Part shown: in pieces, positions 51,173-59,795 of the stretch
Position numbering within the stretch: the first letter of the stretch is position 1
How the letters are laid out: the number at the start of each line of letters is the position of its first letter
NCBI RefSeq assembly: GCF_900101905.1
Contig: NZ_FNAJ01000007.1
Coordinates: 62,001 to 126,000, forward strand
Origin: Myxococcus virescens
GTDB taxonomy: Bacteria; Myxococcota; Myxococcia; Myxococcales; Myxococcaceae
DNA length: 64,000 nucleotides
Reading direction: 5' to 3'
Notes under the pieces: model-generated
Seen by the model: only the letters and a program-made list of their open reading frames with translations
What the model was told of the DNA's origin: nothing
Databases searched by the model: none
Made by a program: the position numbers and the translations under genes

Positions 51173-51320
51173 GTTCCGAGCGAAGCGGCCTGCCGCCCGA
51201 AGCGGGCCCATGACTGCCTGTTAGGAAGGCTCTGAGGGCGAACCCGCGCGGCTCGTCAGCTCGGGTAACAAGCCAGAGGCGTCCGCCGCGCCGGACGCTG
51301 TGCATGGAGGGGGCCCGTGG

Positions 51321-51344
51321 CACCTGTGAGCGGCGGAGTTACAG
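51321..51344. promoter_or_regulatory. 24-bp dyad, second copy of the CTGTAAC-N8-TCACAGGTG element
   Basis: CACCTGTGA (51321-51329), 8 bases, GTTACAG (51338-51344). This is the exact reverse complement, at all 16 specified positions, of the element at 56735-56758. It lies about 150 bases upstream of the -35 box of the ATPase promoter. Likely a binding site of a dimeric regulator, perhaps the neighbouring response regulator. Confidence 0.5.
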
Positions 51345-51345
51345 G

Positions 51346-51561
51346 TCACCTCACAGGGGGCTTCCGAACGGTGTGCGAGGCTACGTCGACGATGCTGAGC
51401 GTTCCCGCGGTCTGGTTGGTGATGAAGCCCAGCGGTTAGGTACGCGGCACATCGAGGGTGCTGGCGTCAATGCCGGTCAGGCTCTTGCCGTCCTCGTTGT
51501 CCACGGACATGAGGCCGTCGTTCCCCGGCCTCCATAGGACGCATTCGGTTGTGAATGTCGC
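51346..51561 (-). pseudogene. Remnant of a beta-propeller (YVTN-type) protein
   Basis: Read on the minus strand, one frame gives NDGLMSVDNEDGKSLTGIDA followed by STLDVPRT and a stop (51436-51438). The same frame continues GFITNQTAGTLSIVDVASHT to a second stop (51346-51348). Both halves have the [VL]xN-x-x-x-[GN]-[ST][LV]-[ST]-[VI]-D-x-[AS]-[ST] pattern of YVTN beta-propeller blades. No start or intact gene surrounds them. The 51123-51578 stretch otherwise holds only the two regulatory sites above. It is a decayed gene downstream of the response regulator. Confidence 0.55.
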
Positions 51562-51578
51562 CTGATTGCATGTGTTGC

Positions 51579-52979
51579 TTAAGGTGACTCCTTGAAGTCA
51601 TCGGAACGCAGGCCAAAGCGCTTGAGGAGGCGGTGGAGGCTCTCGCGCTCCATGCCCGCGCGCTCAGCGGCCCGCGTCACATTGCCCCCGAATTCCCGCA
51701 GCAGGGCGATGAGGTAATCGCGCGATGCACGGTCCCGCGCCAGGTCCACCGCCTCCCGGAAGGGCATCTTCACCAGAGGGTCGGCGGGCAGTGCTCCCTG
51801 TTGTCCGCCCGTGACTTCAGGGGGGAGTGCGTCAGGGCCCACCCGGGAGCCCGTGGTGATGGCCACCGCGCGTTCGATGGCATTCTCCAACTGGCGCACG
51901 TTGCCCGGCCAGCTGTACCCGGTGAGCGCACGCAGCGCGTCCGGCTCCAGGCCATCCACCGGCTGCCGGTAGGTCTTCGCCGCCTTCTGTACGAAGTGCA
52001 TGGCCAGCAGGGGGATGTCCTCGCGCCGCTCCCGCAGGGACGGCAGATGTACCGGGAAGACATTGAGCCGGTAGTAGAGGTCTTCGCGGAAGCGGCCCGC
52101 AGTCACTTCGGCCTTGAGGTCGCGGTGGGTGGCGGTGATGACGCGTGCGTCGATGCGGCGCGCAACCGCGTCTCCGACACGGCGCACCTCCTTGTCCTGG
52201 AGCGTGCGGTTGAGCTTCACCTGGACGGACAGGGGCAGCTCTCCAATCTCGTCCAGGAAGATGGTCCCCCCGGAGGCTGCCTCGAAGAGACCGGCCTTGG
52301 TCTCTACCGCGCCGGTGAAGGCGCCCCGGGCGTGACCGAACAGCTCGCTCTCGATGAGTTCGGAGGGCAGCGCGCCGCAGTTGACCGCGATGAAGGGTCG
52401 GTTCTTGCGTGGGCCGTGGTGGTGGATGGCCCGCGCCACCAGCTCCTTGCCCGTCCCCGTCTCCCCGGTGATGAGGACCGTGATGTCCAGCTCGGAGGCG
52501 CGCTCCAGCAGGCCGTAGAGCGCACGCATGGGCGCGCTCCTGCCAATGATGTTCTGGAAGCTGTAGATGCCCTCCAGCTCGCGCCGCAGTGAGGCGGCCT
52601 GCTCCTTGAGCCGCTTGCGCTCGAGGGCGCGGGCTACCACCAGGGACGCCTCGTCCGGGTCGAAGGGCTTGGGCAGGTAGTCATAGGCCCCCTCCTTGAT
52701 GGCCTCTACCGCCTTGGGGACGGAGGCGTACGCCGTCATCAGGATGACCTCGATGGTGGGCGCGTGCTGCTTGACTGCCTTGAGCACCTCGAAGCCGTCC
52801 GCTCCCGGCATTCGGATGTCCGTCACCACCACGTCGAACGACTGCGTCTGGATGAGGGAGAGTGCACGGCCTCCGTCTTCAGCCGTCCTCACGTGATACG
52901 CGTCACCGAGGATGCGGGTGATGAGGTGGCGCATGTTCTCCTTGTCGTCGACAACGAGAACACTCGGTCTGTCCGTCAC
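51579..52979 (-). CDS. NtrC-family response regulator (sigma-54 activator) of the copper island
   Basis: 466 residues from a GTG start that overlaps the kinase stop (GTGA). The receiver domain has the acidic pocket VVDDKEN and phospho-acceptor Asp in [10 protein letters not shown], with the Lys in YLPKPF. The AAA+ domain has GETGTGKE, the sigma-54 loop RGAFTGA and [10 protein letters not shown]. The C-terminal Fis-type helix-turn-helix is [24 protein letters not shown]. It would activate sigma-54 promoters when phosphorylated. It is a plausible counterpart of the Myxococcus CorR regulator of copper response, inferred from location. A matching sigma-54 promoter is seen at 56647-56662. Confidence 0.9.
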   Translation of the reverse strand: MTDRPSVLVVDDKENMRHLITRILGDAYHVRTAEDGGRALSLIQTQSFDVVVTDIRMPGADGFEVLKAVKQHAPTIEVILMTAYASVPKAVEAIKEGAYDYLPKPFDPDEASLVVARALERKRLKEQAASLRRELEGIYSFQNIIGRSAPMRALYGLLERASELDITVLITGETGTGKELVARAIHHHGPRKNRPFIAVNCGALPSELIESELFGHARGAFTGAVETKAGLFEAASGGTIFLDEIGELPLSVQVKLNRTLQDKEVRRVGDAVARRIDARVITATHRDLKAEVTAGRFREDLYYRLNVFPVHLPSLRERREDIPLLAMHFVQKAAKTYRQPVDGLEPDALRALTGYSWPGNVRQLENAIERAVAITTGSRVGPDALPPEVTGGQQGALPADPLVKMPFREAVDLARDRASRDYLIALLREFGGNVTRAAERAGMERESLHRLLKRFGLRSDDFKESP

Positions 52980-54403
52980 GGCGTACTCCGGGGGAGATGC
53001 AGGGTGAATTCCGCACCACGTCCAGGCAGGTTGCGCGGCTGGATGCGGCCACCATGGGCCTGGGCGATGGCCTGCGACACCGCCAACCCCAGCCCGGTGC
53101 CGTGGGGCTTGGTGGTGAAGAAGGGCTCGAACATCCGCTTCTGTGCCTCGGGAGAGAGGCCGGGCCCGCTGTCGCGGAATGAAAGCGCCACCTCGTCTTC
53201 GTGGGCGTGGATGGCCACGGTCACCTGTCCCGAGGGGCCCGCGGCCTCCATGGCGTTCTTGACCAAATTTGTGACCACCTGCCGCAGCCGCTGCGGATGG
53301 CCTGCCACCCGGGCTTCGCCTTCCACCGTCAGGGAGGCCGCGGAGAGCTGGGCGGACTCCCGCTGCCGGGAGACGACTTCCTCCACCAGCTCTCGCAACT
53401 CCAGCGTCTCGCCCGGGACCTGGAGTGGCCGCGACAGGTCGAGCATCCCCTCCACGATGTCACGGCAGCGCAGCGTCTCCTCTTCGATGATGCGCAGGTC
53501 GTCCGCGAGCGCACCCTCCGCCTTGCGCTGAAGCAGGCGCACGTAGCCGAGGATGACCCCCAGGGGATTGTTGATTTCATGCGCCACGCCCGCCGCCAGG
53601 CGGCCGATGCCCGCCAGCCGCTCGCTTTGAACCAGGCGCTCCTGGTGCTCACGGAGCGCGGCGGTCATCCGGTTGAACTGCTGCGCCAACCTTCCGAACT
53701 CGTCCGGGCGGTCCAGCGCGATGCGCGTCATGAGGTCGCCCGCGGCGATACGGGCGGCGCCGGCCTCCAGCAGCGACACCGGGCGGGCCACCGAGCGTCC
53801 GATGTAGAGGCCTACGCCCGCCGCGAGCAGGGCTGCGGCGGCCAGGATGGCGACCGTCCACTGGAAGCTGGCGTGCTGGACCGTGCTCGCGTGCTCCTCG
53901 AACTTGCCAATGGCGCGCTCGTAGTGTGAGGCCAGAGTGTCCGCGCTCTCCTGGATGACGTCGACCAGTTCCAGGGCCCTGGCGTGCTCACGGGCCGCGG
54001 TGGCATGGTCCTCGCGCAGCACGGCTGGCACGAGCGCCTCGCGGAAAAGCCGGTCCAGCTCCATCGTGGTGCGGCGCATGGTCTCCACCTGGGCGCGTTC
54101 CTCGGAGGTGGTGGCCTGGGCCTGGACCGCTTCGAGGCGCTCCATGGCGCGGTGATAGGCGCTGTCGTAGAGCGGCAGGTGGCTGGCGTTGCCGAGGATG
54201 ACGGTGTGCGCCTGGTGTGCGTAGAGGTCTCTGACCGAGGTCGCGAGCGACAGCGTGGTGCGCACGGCTGTTTCCTGCCGCCGCACGCTGTGCAGGGCCT
54301 CGTGGATCTCCGCCATGCCCTCGAGCGCGGCATAGGCTGCCGCGCCGAAGGTCAGGACGAGGAGCGAGAAGGCGTAGAAGAGCCTGCGAGCGGTTCCGGA
54401 CAC
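52976..54403 (-). CDS. Membrane sensor histidine kinase, partner of the response regulator
   Basis: 475 residues from GTG 54403, chosen because AGGGG lies 5-6 bases upstream; a TTG 12 codons earlier is less likely. The order is a membrane helix (FYAFSLLVLTFGAAAYAAL), a periplasmic helical sensor of about 150 residues, and a second helix (VAILAAAALLAAGVGLYIG). A HAMP domain follows (RPVSLLEAGAARIAAGDLMTRI), then the phospho-acceptor His in AAGVAHEINNPLG and an ATPase domain (NLVKNAMEA, DSGPGLS, GTGLGLAVS). The periplasmic part has no Cys or Met-rich copper motif but does contain several His (HQAHTVI). Likely CorS-like; ligand inferred from context only. Confidence 0.88.
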   Translation of the reverse strand: MSGTARRLFYAFSLLVLTFGAAAYAALEGMAEIHEALHSVRRQETAVRTTLSLATSVRDLYAHQAHTVILGNASHLPLYDSAYHRAMERLEAVQAQATTSEERAQVETMRRTTMELDRLFREALVPAVLREDHATAAREHARALELVDVIQESADTLASHYERAIGKFEEHASTVQHASFQWTVAILAAAALLAAGVGLYIGRSVARPVSLLEAGAARIAAGDLMTRIALDRPDEFGRLAQQFNRMTAALREHQERLVQSERLAGIGRLAAGVAHEINNPLGVILGYVRLLQRKAEGALADDLRIIEEETLRCRDIVEGMLDLSRPLQVPGETLELRELVEEVVSRQRESAQLSAASLTVEGEARVAGHPQRLRQVVTNLVKNAMEAAGPSGQVTVAIHAHEDEVALSFRDSGPGLSPEAQKRMFEPFFTTKPHGTGLGLAVSQAIAQAHGGRIQPRNLPGRGAEFTLHLPRSTP

Positions 54404-54523
54404 GACATCCCCTGGCGAACGAAGGTAGGGGTTTAGCAACAGGCAGGCCCATGTGGTGCGCGCTGCAAGTGGCTGAACTCATTCCTGGGCGGCGTTCCCT
54501 CATGTTGGCGAGAAGAGGGCCGG

Positions 54524-54544
54524 GTGTGACCAGGCTGGTCACAC
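54524..54544. repeat. Perfect 9-bp inverted repeat between the kinase and oxidase genes
   Basis: GTGTGACCA (54524-54532), GGC, TGGTCACAC (54536-54544). It lies 120 bases upstream of the kinase start and 22 bases after the oxidase stop, on the same strand as both. It could end the oxidase transcript, although no T-run follows, or be an operator for the kinase/regulator pair. Confidence 0.5.
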
Positions 54545-54565
54545 TGTCATGGGCCGGGGGCTGGC

Positions 54566-56011
54566 TTAGTGGGAGCCCTCCGCATGGACGTCCACGAGCG
54601 TCATCATCCCGGCCTCGGCGTGCTCTTGGATGTGGCAGTGGAGCATCCAGGCCCCCACGTCCTGCGGGAACATCGCCACATCCACCGTCTCCCTTGGACG
54701 AATCAGCACGGTGTCGCGCCAGTGCCCCTCGTCCACCGATGCACCATTGCGCGCCACCACGCGGAAGAACTGGCCATGCACGTGCATGGGGTGCAGGCGG
54801 GAGGACTCGTTGACGAAACGCAGCGTGGCCCATTGGTGGGCAGGGAGCCGGTAGACCTTGTGGTGCGCGGAGGCATGCTCCCCCTCGTGGTGGAACGCCT
54901 CGTCATTGATGGTCCACTCGATGCCGAAGGGGCCTCCCCGCCTAGCATTCAGTCGGAAGGTCTCCGCGGGTAGCAGTGCACGCGCTGGAGAGAGGTCAGG
55001 GCTCGGGGGCGGGGCAACTGCTGCCACTTCGGGCGGCCGCACGACGTCTCCAGAGACCACCAGCGTTGCGAGAGGGAACGGCCTGCGTGTGAAGTGGTCC
55101 ATCACCTCCAGGCGCGGGTTGCTCAGCGCCTCGGGAACGGTGAAGTCCAGGTCGACGCGGTTCCCTGGAGCGAGCTCCAAGCGGGAGGCCGGCAGCGGCC
55201 GGTCCGTGGCCAGCCCGTCGATCGCGATGACAGATGCGCCCAGCCCTTCGAAGGAAGGTGCGAACACGCGCCCGTTTGCAACGTTGACCATTCGCAGGCG
55301 CACCCGCTCGCCGGGTTGCAGCGGGACTTCTGGCTGGACAGCGCCGTTCACCGTGGAGACCTGCCCCCAGCGGCCGTCGTGCGCGAGGTCGTGGCGCGTG
55401 TTGAATCGGCCGTCAATCTGGCCACCCGCGTCGAGTCGCCAGTCGTCGAGCACCCAGACGAGCTCGCGTGAGAAAGGGCCGGGCTTCGGGTCCTCCACGA
55501 TGAGCACGCCGAACAGCCCTCGCTCGACTTGCTCGCTCCCGCGCAGGTGCGGGTGAAACCAGTAGGTTCCTGCGTCCTTCACCTTGAACTCATAGACGAA
55601 GGTTCCCCCAGGAGGGATGGGAGGCTGGGTCACTCCGGGAACGCCGTCCATTCCGTTCGGAAGCCGGATGCCGTGCCAGTGAATGGTCGTCGGCTGCGGC
55701 AGCTTGTTGGTGAATCGCACGCGGACCGTGTCGCCATGGGTGGCGCGAAGGGTGGGGCCGGGGACCTGGCCGTTGTAGGCCCAGACCTCCAGACTCCGGC
55801 CATCCAAAAGCGGGAGGGCTGTCGGGGCCGCGACGAGCTCGAACTCGCGCACGCGGCCCGTGGACGGGATGTCTTCAGGGTAGGGCGGTGCCACGCGCGG
55901 CTGCCGGAGCGTCGCCATGGCGGCATCATCCTCCTGGCCGAGGCCGAGTGCCGCGAGCATTGCGAGGAGGGCAACGAGCGCTGCCCCGATGAACCAGCGA
56001 TTGCGATGCAT
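54566..56011 (-). CDS. Multicopper oxidase
   Basis: 481 residues from ATG 56011. The N-terminus is a signal or membrane anchor (WFIGAALVALLAMLAALGLG). All four copper signatures are present: TTIHWHGIRLP, YWFHPHLRG, LHPMHVHGQFF and MLHCHIQEHAEAGM, giving one type-1 and a trinuclear centre, with Met as axial type-1 residue. Such enzymes oxidise Cu(I) or phenols in the periplasm. A loop of acidic and His residues (EAFHHEGEHASAHHK) may bind copper. It lies 111 bases after the cupredoxin gene, probably as an operon under a sigma-54 promoter. Myxococcus has related CuoA-C oxidases; which one this equals is not resolved. Confidence 0.93.
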   Translation of the reverse strand: MHRNRWFIGAALVALLAMLAALGLGQEDDAAMATLRQPRVAPPYPEDIPSTGRVREFELVAAPTALPLLDGRSLEVWAYNGQVPGPTLRATHGDTVRVRFTNKLPQPTTIHWHGIRLPNGMDGVPGVTQPPIPPGGTFVYEFKVKDAGTYWFHPHLRGSEQVERGLFGVLIVEDPKPGPFSRELVWVLDDWRLDAGGQIDGRFNTRHDLAHDGRWGQVSTVNGAVQPEVPLQPGERVRLRMVNVANGRVFAPSFEGLGASVIAIDGLATDRPLPASRLELAPGNRVDLDFTVPEALSNPRLEVMDHFTRRPFPLATLVVSGDVVRPPEVAAVAPPPSPDLSPARALLPAETFRLNARRGGPFGIEWTINDEAFHHEGEHASAHHKVYRLPAHQWATLRFVNESSRLHPMHVHGQFFRVVARNGASVDEGHWRDTVLIRPRETVDVAMFPQDVGAWMLHCHIQEHAEAGMMTLVDVHAEGSH

Positions 56012-56122
56012 GAAGTCTCTTCACGAATGATGGAAGGTGCGGGCGAGGAGGGGACCAGGCCGCCGTGGTGGCGTGGCCCGCAGGCGCGCGACCTCGGTGC
56101 GCAGCCTGCCCGGAACGGCGGT

Positions 56123-56578
56123 CTACTGGATGGTGACGAGCCCGCTGATGTGGTCCATCGCGCAGGCGTAGCGCAGCGTGCCCGACTTGCTGGGGGTGAA
56201 CTCCACGGTCACCGGCGTGTCCATGGGGAGCGGCTTGTTGATGCCCAGGTCGGCCATGACAATCTCCGTGGCGCACGTCTTGGCCGTCTTGCGCGTGACC
56301 ACGAGGCGGACGGGCTGCCCCGCCTTCACCTTCACGTCCGAGGGCTCGAAGCCCTTGGAGGTCACCGTGAGGTCCACGGTCTGGACGCCGTTCCTGGTGG
56401 CCGGGGCCGAGGCGGGCTTCTGTGCGGGCGCAGCGGCCTTCTTGGCCGCGCCTCCGTGCGCGGAATGCTCGCCGTGCCCGGCGTGCTCGCTCTGTTTGGC
56501 GTGCTCGTCACTCGCGACCGCGGGGGCCGCGGCAATCAGGGGGAGTGCAGCAAGGAGTCCCATCAGGCTCTTCTTCAT
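56123..56578 (-). CDS. Periplasmic cupredoxin-like protein with His-rich segment
   Basis: 151 residues from ATG 56578. A signal peptide (MKKSLMGLLAALPLIAAAPAVA) is followed by a His-rich start (HAKQSEHAGHGEHSAHGG), an Ala/Pro/Lys linker and a cupredoxin domain (VDLTVTSKGFEPSDVKVKAG). Probable copper ligands are in KTCATEIV and the C-terminal YACAMDHISG, the Cys-x-Met-x-His loop. It may carry or store periplasmic copper for the oxidase encoded downstream. Sigma-54 promoter and upstream dyad precede it. Confidence 0.82.
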   Translation of the reverse strand: MKKSLMGLLAALPLIAAAPAVASDEHAKQSEHAGHGEHSAHGGAAKKAAAPAQKPASAPATRNGVQTVDLTVTSKGFEPSDVKVKAGQPVRLVVTRKTAKTCATEIVMADLGINKPLPMDTPVTVEFTPSKSGTLRYACAMDHISGLVTIQ

Positions 56579-56646
56579 CGCTTGGTTGCTCCCAGTGTGA
56601 GGATGCCCTCGGGGACGTCCGGCATCCTGTGGGTCCGGTCCGCCGG

Positions 56647-56662
56647 AGCACAACGCGTGCCG
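56647..56662 (-). promoter_or_regulatory. Sigma-54 (-24/-12) promoter of the cupredoxin-oxidase unit
   Basis: On the minus strand CGGCACGCGTTGTGCT: GG and GC are separated by exactly 10 bases, and 7 of the 8 core bases (GGCA..TGC plus following C/T positions) agree with TGGCACG-N4-TTGCW, with mismatches at the first T and one T of the -12 box. It lies about 70 bases upstream of the start codon. The neighbouring response regulator is a sigma-54 activator. Confidence 0.6.
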
Positions 56663-56734
56663 AGGACTGAACGCGCCTGTTCATGCGGGGTTGCCGTGTC
56701 GCGGCACCTGTCCTGAGTACCCAGATGGGTTTCG

Positions 56735-56758
56735 CTGTAACCGTCACGGTCACAGGTG
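56735..56758. promoter_or_regulatory. 24-bp dyad CTGTAAC-N8-TCACAGGTG, possible enhancer
   Basis: CTGTAAC (56735-56741) and TCACAGGTG (56750-56758) form an imperfect dyad, repeated exactly in inverse at 51321-51344. Its centre is about 110 bases upstream of the inferred sigma-54 transcription start (near 56636), a usual place for NtrC-type activators, and about 110 bases upstream of the copA ECF-like -35 box. The 353 bases between cupredoxin and copA otherwise show no gene. Confidence 0.5.
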
Positions 56759-56865
56759 GAACGTGAAGCGGCGTCGTTCCACGGAGCCGTGAAGTGCCGT
56801 TCATGGCCGACACGCTGCGGGTGGCGCGCGAGGCGCTGGCCACCGCGGCTGGACCTCTTCGCAGG

Positions 56866-56891
56866 TGTAAGCCTTTCGGGGGAGGCGCGTC
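56866..56891 (+). promoter_or_regulatory. copA: ECF-type promoter TGTAAG-N16-CGTC for copA
   Basis: TGTAAG at 56866-56871 and CGTCAG from 56888 are separated by 16 bases. The site is identical in boxes and spacing to those at 59296 and 59796. It leaves a leader of about 35 bases before the copA start at 56932. Confidence 0.6.
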
Positions 56892-56931
56892 AGTGGGGTG
56901 ACCCGCTAGCTCGCGGGCAGGAGGAAGCCCC

Positions 56932-59217
56932 ATGAATGCCGTTGAAGCAGCCTCGTCCCGGTCTCCCGCGGGCGCCCTGGAGCGGATGGACCTCGCCGTG
57001 TCGGGTATGACGTGCGCCGCATGCGCGCGCCGCGTGGAGCGCACTCTGAGCGAGGTGGAGGGGGTCCAGGAGTGCAGCGTCAACTTCGCCACCCGCCGGG
57101 CCAGTGTACTCTTCGACGCTCGGGCCACGTCCGTCAGCGCACTGGCCGATGCGGTGGCCGACGCTGGCTATCGCGCCGAGGTGCCGCAGGCTTCCACCGC
57201 GGAAGAGACGGACGCCGCGGAGGAGCGAGGGCTCCGGCGCCGGCTCGCCGTGGCCGTGCTCTTCGGCTTGCCGGTGGTTGTCCTCGCCATGTCCCACGGA
57301 GCGCTCGACTTCACCGGTTCCACCTGGGTGCAGCTCGGCCTGACGCTGCCAGTCATGGCGTACAGCGGTGGTCCCATCTTCCGGGCGGCGTGGGCCGCGT
57401 TGCGGCACAGGTCGGCGGACATGAACGTCCTGGTGGCGCTCGGGACCGGCGCGGCTTTCATCTACTCGGTGGTGGCCACCGTGTGGCCGACGTTCATGGT
57501 CACCGGGGACCACGGAAGTCATGGTGGGCACGGAGCCGCACCTCCCATCTACTTCGAGGCGGCGGCCGCGGTGATTGCCTTCGTGCTGCTCGGGCGCTTC
57601 CTGGAATCGCGAGCACGCACCCGGGCCGGGGATGCCATCCGGCGGCTTCAGGCGTTGGCCCCTTCCATCGCCACCGTGCTGGAGAATGGCGTCGAGCGAG
57701 AGGTTCCACTCGCCGAGGTGCGGGTGGGGGACCGTGTGGTGGTGCGTCCGGGACAGTCCATCCCCGTCGATGGCTCCGTCGTGGAGGGGGCCTCCTCGGT
57801 GGACGAATCCATGCTCACGGGGGAAAGCCTGCCGGTGGAGAAGGCCGCGGGCGCGGAGGTCTTCGCCGGGACGATGAACGGCACGGGCCGCCTGGTCTTC
57901 CGCGCGGCCAAGGTGGGGAGTGACACCGCGCTCCAGCAGATTGTCCAGGTGGTGGAGCGGGCCCAGGGCACCAAGGCGCCCATCGCGCGCCTCGCGGACG
58001 TGGTGAGCGGCGTATTCACTCCGGTGGTGCTGCTCATCGCCATCGCCACGTTCGCGGCCTGGTTCGTCCTGGCCCCCGAGGAGACGCGCCTGACGATGGC
58101 CCTGCTCAACGCGGTGGCCGTGTTGGTCATCGCTTGCCCGTGCGCCCTGGGCCTGGCCACGCCCGCGGCGCTCATGGTGGGGATGGGGCGGGGGGCGCAG
58201 CTCGGAGTGCTGGTGAAGAGCGCCGCTTCGTTGGAAGGAGCGAGCCGTATCGACACCGTGGTGCTCGACAAGACGGGCACGCTGACGCAGGGACGCCCGG
58301 CGGTGGTCCGCGTCCTCACCGCGAGCGGCATGACGGAGGAGGAAGTGCTGACCCTCGCCGCCGCCGCCGAATCGGCGAGCGAGCATCCGCTGGCCCGTGC
58401 CGTCGTGTCCGAGGCCTCCAACCGGGGCCTGAAGGTCGGCACGCCGGAGTCGTTCACCGCCACTCCGGGACATGGTGTGGAGGCCCAGGTTGGTGGGCGC
58501 AGGGTGCTCGTGGGCAGTCGTCGGATGCTGGACGGACAGGGCGTTTCCGGGAGCGAGGACGCCGAACGCGCGCTCACGGCGGACGGGCAGACGCCCGTGC
58601 TCATCGCGGTGGACGGGCGCTGGGTAGGCGCCATCGGCATCGCGGATCCAGAGCGGGAGGAGGCCGCCACGGTGGTCCAATCCCTGCGGAGCATGGGGCT
58701 GCACGTGGTGATGCTCACGGGCGATCATGAGGGACCGGCCGGACGGGTGGCGCGCGCGCTCGGCATCGACCGGGTCTTCGCTGGTGTACTGCCCTCCGGT
58801 AAGGCGCACGTGGTGCGTACGCTCCAGGCGGAGGGACGGCGCGTGGCCATGGTGGGGGATGGCATCAACGACGCGCCGGCCCTGGCGGAGGCGGACCTCG
58901 GAGTTGCCATGGGGACGGGGACGGACGTGGCCCGGGATGCCGCGGGCGTCGCGCTGCTTCGCTCCGATTTGCGAGGACTGCCGGCGGCACTCGGCCTGGC
59001 TCGCACCACGATGCGGGTCATCCGGCAGAACCTGTTCTGGGCCTTCCTCTACAACGTGCTTGGCATCCCGGTCGCGGCGGGGTTGCTCTACGGCCTGACA
59101 GGCTGGCTGTTGTCACCGATGCTGGCGAGCGTGGCCATGTCCCTGTCGAGTGTGTCGGTGCTGCTCAACAGCCTGCGTCTGCGGCGCCTGCGCCTGCCAG
59201 CGCCCCAGGCGGCCTGA
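56932..59217 (+). CDS. copA: Copper-exporting P1B ATPase with HMA domain
   Basis: 761 residues. GGAGGAAG precedes the ATG. An HMA metal-binding domain with CAAC ([16 protein letters not shown], near residue 25) is followed by eight predicted membrane helices. The core motifs are [40 protein letters not shown] and [20 protein letters not shown]. The C-terminal [18 protein letters not shown] carries the P1B-1 Cu(I) site. It exports Cu(I) to the periplasm. It differs from the YHS-type ATPase at 48657 in its N-terminal sensor, so the two may respond to different copper loads. Confidence 0.95.
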   Translation: MNAVEAASSRSPAGALERMDLAVSGMTCAACARRVERTLSEVEGVQECSVNFATRRASVLFDARATSVSALADAVADAGYRAEVPQASTAEETDAAEERGLRRRLAVAVLFGLPVVVLAMSHGALDFTGSTWVQLGLTLPVMAYSGGPIFRAAWAALRHRSADMNVLVALGTGAAFIYSVVATVWPTFMVTGDHGSHGGHGAAPPIYFEAAAAVIAFVLLGRFLESRARTRAGDAIRRLQALAPSIATVLENGVEREVPLAEVRVGDRVVVRPGQSIPVDGSVVEGASSVDESMLTGESLPVEKAAGAEVFAGTMNGTGRLVFRAAKVGSDTALQQIVQVVERAQGTKAPIARLADVVSGVFTPVVLLIAIATFAAWFVLAPEETRLTMALLNAVAVLVIACPCALGLATPAALMVGMGRGAQLGVLVKSAASLEGASRIDTVVLDKTGTLTQGRPAVVRVLTASGMTEEEVLTLAAAAESASEHPLARAVVSEASNRGLKVGTPESFTATPGHGVEAQVGGRRVLVGSRRMLDGQGVSGSEDAERALTADGQTPVLIAVDGRWVGAIGIADPEREEAATVVQSLRSMGLHVVMLTGDHEGPAGRVARALGIDRVFAGVLPSGKAHVVRTLQAEGRRVAMVGDGINDAPALAEADLGVAMGTGTDVARDAAGVALLRSDLRGLPAALGLARTTMRVIRQNLFWAFLYNVLGIPVAAGLLYGLTGWLLSPMLASVAMSLSSVSVLLNSLRLRRLRLPAPQAA

Positions 59218-59246
59218 GCCAGACCTTCCTCCCGAAGTCCCCACGG

Positions 59247-59276
59247 CGCCACGGTCCTCCATTCGGGACCGTGGCG
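59247..59276 (+). terminator. Hairpin after copA
   Basis: An 11-bp stem (59247-59257 with 59266-59276, GCCACGGTCC core) has an 8-base loop and is followed by ttcgtgcatt. The T-run is weak, so it is a likely but not certain terminator. Confidence 0.5.
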
Positions 59277-59281
59277 TTCGT

Positions 59282-59294
59282 GCATTCACGGCAC
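59282..59294 (+). repeat. 13-bp direct repeat GCATTCACGGCAC, copy 1
   Basis: It is identical to 61829-61841. This copy ends one base before the TGTAAG box of the cupredoxin promoter; the other lies 25 bases before the Tat-type oxidase start. Possibly a regulator site or a shared leader element. Confidence 0.4.
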
Positions 59295-59295
59295 C

Positions 59296-59321
59296 TGTAA
59301 GAGCCCGGCTCCTGGCCCGTC
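59296..59321 (+). promoter_or_regulatory. ECF-type promoter TGTAAG-N16-CGTC upstream of the second cupredoxin
   Basis: TGTAAG 59296-59301 and CGTCAA from 59318, 16 bases apart. It directly follows the GCATTCACGGCAC repeat. The coding start is about 84 bases downstream of the -10 core. Confidence 0.6.
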
Positions 59322-59404
59322 AACAGGGGTGAACGCGGTGGACATGAGGGCGCGACCTGCTCCCTGGCCCGCTGCGTGGAACCTGCGTCCAGGGAGAGCG
59401 CGTC

Positions 59405-59785
59405 ATGTTGGATTCTATCGAAGTGGGAGTCGTCTCTGGCAGCGTGCTGGCCGCGGCGGCCACCGTCCTGTTCTTCTTCGGCCCGCGCCAGCGCACCCGG
59501 GCCCGGAGCGAGGTCGGCGGCGCGCAGGAAGTGGACCTGATGGTGGACGGCGGCTACCGCCCCGACCGCATCGTGGTGCGCGCGGGCGTGCCGGTGAAGC
59601 TCAACGTCCTGCGCACGGACCGCTCCGCGTGCTCGGAGCAGATCGTGCTCGGCGACCTCGGCGTCACGCGCACGCTGCCCACCGGGCGCGTGGTGACCAT
59701 CGACCTGCCCGCGCTCACGCCCGGCGCGTACGACTTCACCTGCGGGATGAGCATGCTGCGCGGCCGCCTCATCGCAGAGGTCTGA
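59405..59785 (+). CDS. Membrane-anchored cupredoxin-like protein
   Basis: 126 residues. One N-terminal membrane helix (SGSVLAAAATVLFFFG) anchors a cupredoxin domain of about 90 residues (QEVDLMVDGGYRPDRIVVRAG, VLRTDRSACSEQIVLGDLG). The C-terminal ligand loop is FTCGMSMLRG, Cys-x-Met-x-Met, with Met where the other cupredoxin here has His; this form is common in small metal-responsive cupredoxins. It probably binds copper on the periplasmic face. It heads a run of same-strand copper genes. Confidence 0.8.
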   Translation: MLDSIEVGVVSGSVLAAAATVLFFFGPRQRTRARSEVGGAQEVDLMVDGGYRPDRIVVRAGVPVKLNVLRTDRSACSEQIVLGDLGVTRTLPTGRVVTIDLPALTPGAYDFTCGMSMLRGRLIAEV

Positions 59786-59795
59786 GCCCCGGGCC

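Noticed and set aside
48600..51224. 874-codon plus-strand frame over the YHS-type ATPase
   Set aside because: The minus strand encodes a complete P-type ATPase; the plus frame has no recognisable feature.
51301..51316. Minus-strand GG-N10-GC match as a sigma-54 promoter for the YHS ATPase
   Set aside because: Poor -24 box, and it lies only 5 bases from the dyad, too close for an enhancer.
51304..51537. 77-codon plus-strand frame in the ATPase-regulator gap
   Set aside because: No ribosome site or known motif. The minus strand of the same stretch carries the beta-propeller remnant and dyad instead.
56804..56819. TGGC-N8-CTGC as a sigma-54 promoter for copA
   Set aside because: Spacing is right, but the -24 box is weak and such matches are common at this GC content. 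A better ECF-type site lies nearer the start.
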